DNA from: Bactericera cockerelli
Lineage: Eukaryota > Arthropoda > Insecta > Hemiptera > Triozidae
Direction of reading: 5' to 3'
Assembly: GCA_024516035.1 (NCBI GenBank)
Contig: CM044957.1
Location: forward strand, 20,774,676-20,838,675
Length of the DNA stretch: 64,000 nucleotides
Shown here: positions 63,842 to 64,000 of the stretch, piece after piece
How positions within the stretch are numbered: the first letter of the stretch is position 1
How the letters are laid out: every line of letters starts with the position of its first letter
Program-made: the position numbers and the translations under genes
Notes under the pieces: model-generated
The model's input: the letters and a program-made list of their open reading frames with translations, nothing else
Told to the model about the DNA's origin: nothing
Database searches by the model: none

Positions 63842-64000
63842 CAGGGTGTCCCACCAAAATTGGACATCTCAAATTACTCGGCCCCTGATGGAGTTTTTGA
63901 GAGAAAAAAATCTAAGGGTACATGTCCTAATTATGCGGTTTTAGTCCTAAAATTTTTTTTTATACAGGGTGGTTCAAAAGTCAGAAATTAAGGTGTAAAC
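63842..64000. repeat. CAGGGTGTCCCACC repeat (inverted copy of 43495-43660)
   Basis: CAGGGTGTCCCACCAAAATTGG, then AATTACTCGGCCCCTGA, ACATGTCCTAATTATGC and ATACAGGGTGGTTCAAAAG mirror the 43.5-kb interval. It continues past the window edge. Confidence 0.8.

Overview
This is a piece of an animal nuclear genome: AT-rich, intron-rich and full of transposable elements. Protein similarity points to an insect or close arthropod relative. The evidence is a beta-arrestin close to insect kurtz, one intact BEL/Pao retrotransposon and many Tc1/mariner-type repeats. The species cannot be fixed from the sequence. No bacterial, plasmid or CRISPR signal was seen.

Three conserved host genes are recognisable, all only as spliced exons with GT-AG borders and compatible phases. 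(1) CCDC47, an ER membrane translocon/chaperone factor, is on the minus strand. Four coding exons lie between 2415 and 8853; the 3' end is off the left edge. (2) A non-visual beta-arrestin (kurtz type) is on the minus strand from 29377 to 51066. It has 13 coding exon positions encoding a complete protein of about 422 residues. (3) INTS9, an Integrator subunit, is on the plus strand. Three internal exons lie between 61505 and 63691; its first exon was not found and its 3' part is off the right edge. The arrestin and INTS9 genes diverge from the 51-61.5 kb interval.

The most interesting host feature is in arrestin. Exons 37567-37710 and 37316-37459 are tandem duplicates: both 144 nt, same phase, 36 of 47 residues identical. 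They encode the same lariat-loop/gate region and look like a mutually exclusive pair that swaps a functional loop of the protein.

The rest is mobile DNA. 9.6-11.4 kb holds a hAT-type and a Mutator-type non-autonomous element inserted side by side through the same target sequence. 13-16.6 kb holds transposase relics and tandem repeats. 16996-26692 is a complete BEL/Pao element (intact 1740-residue polyprotein, 5-bp TSD, near-identical LTRs), and its 3' LTR is split by a 2.2-kb Tc1/mariner-like element with a TA duplication. 27.5 kb has a 150-bp piggyBac-like MITE. The arrestin introns hold non-LTR fragments, TIR elements and SINEs. 51-58.5 kb holds an internally deleted mariner, a 3-kb relative of the LTR insert, and a MITE family. 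5S rRNA-headed SINEs occur at 28, 58.7 and 60.8 kb and share a body segment with tRNA-headed SINEs at 48-49 kb. Three GT/CA microsatellites each end in a hairpin followed by CTAGT, which resembles Helitron/Helentron 3' ends.
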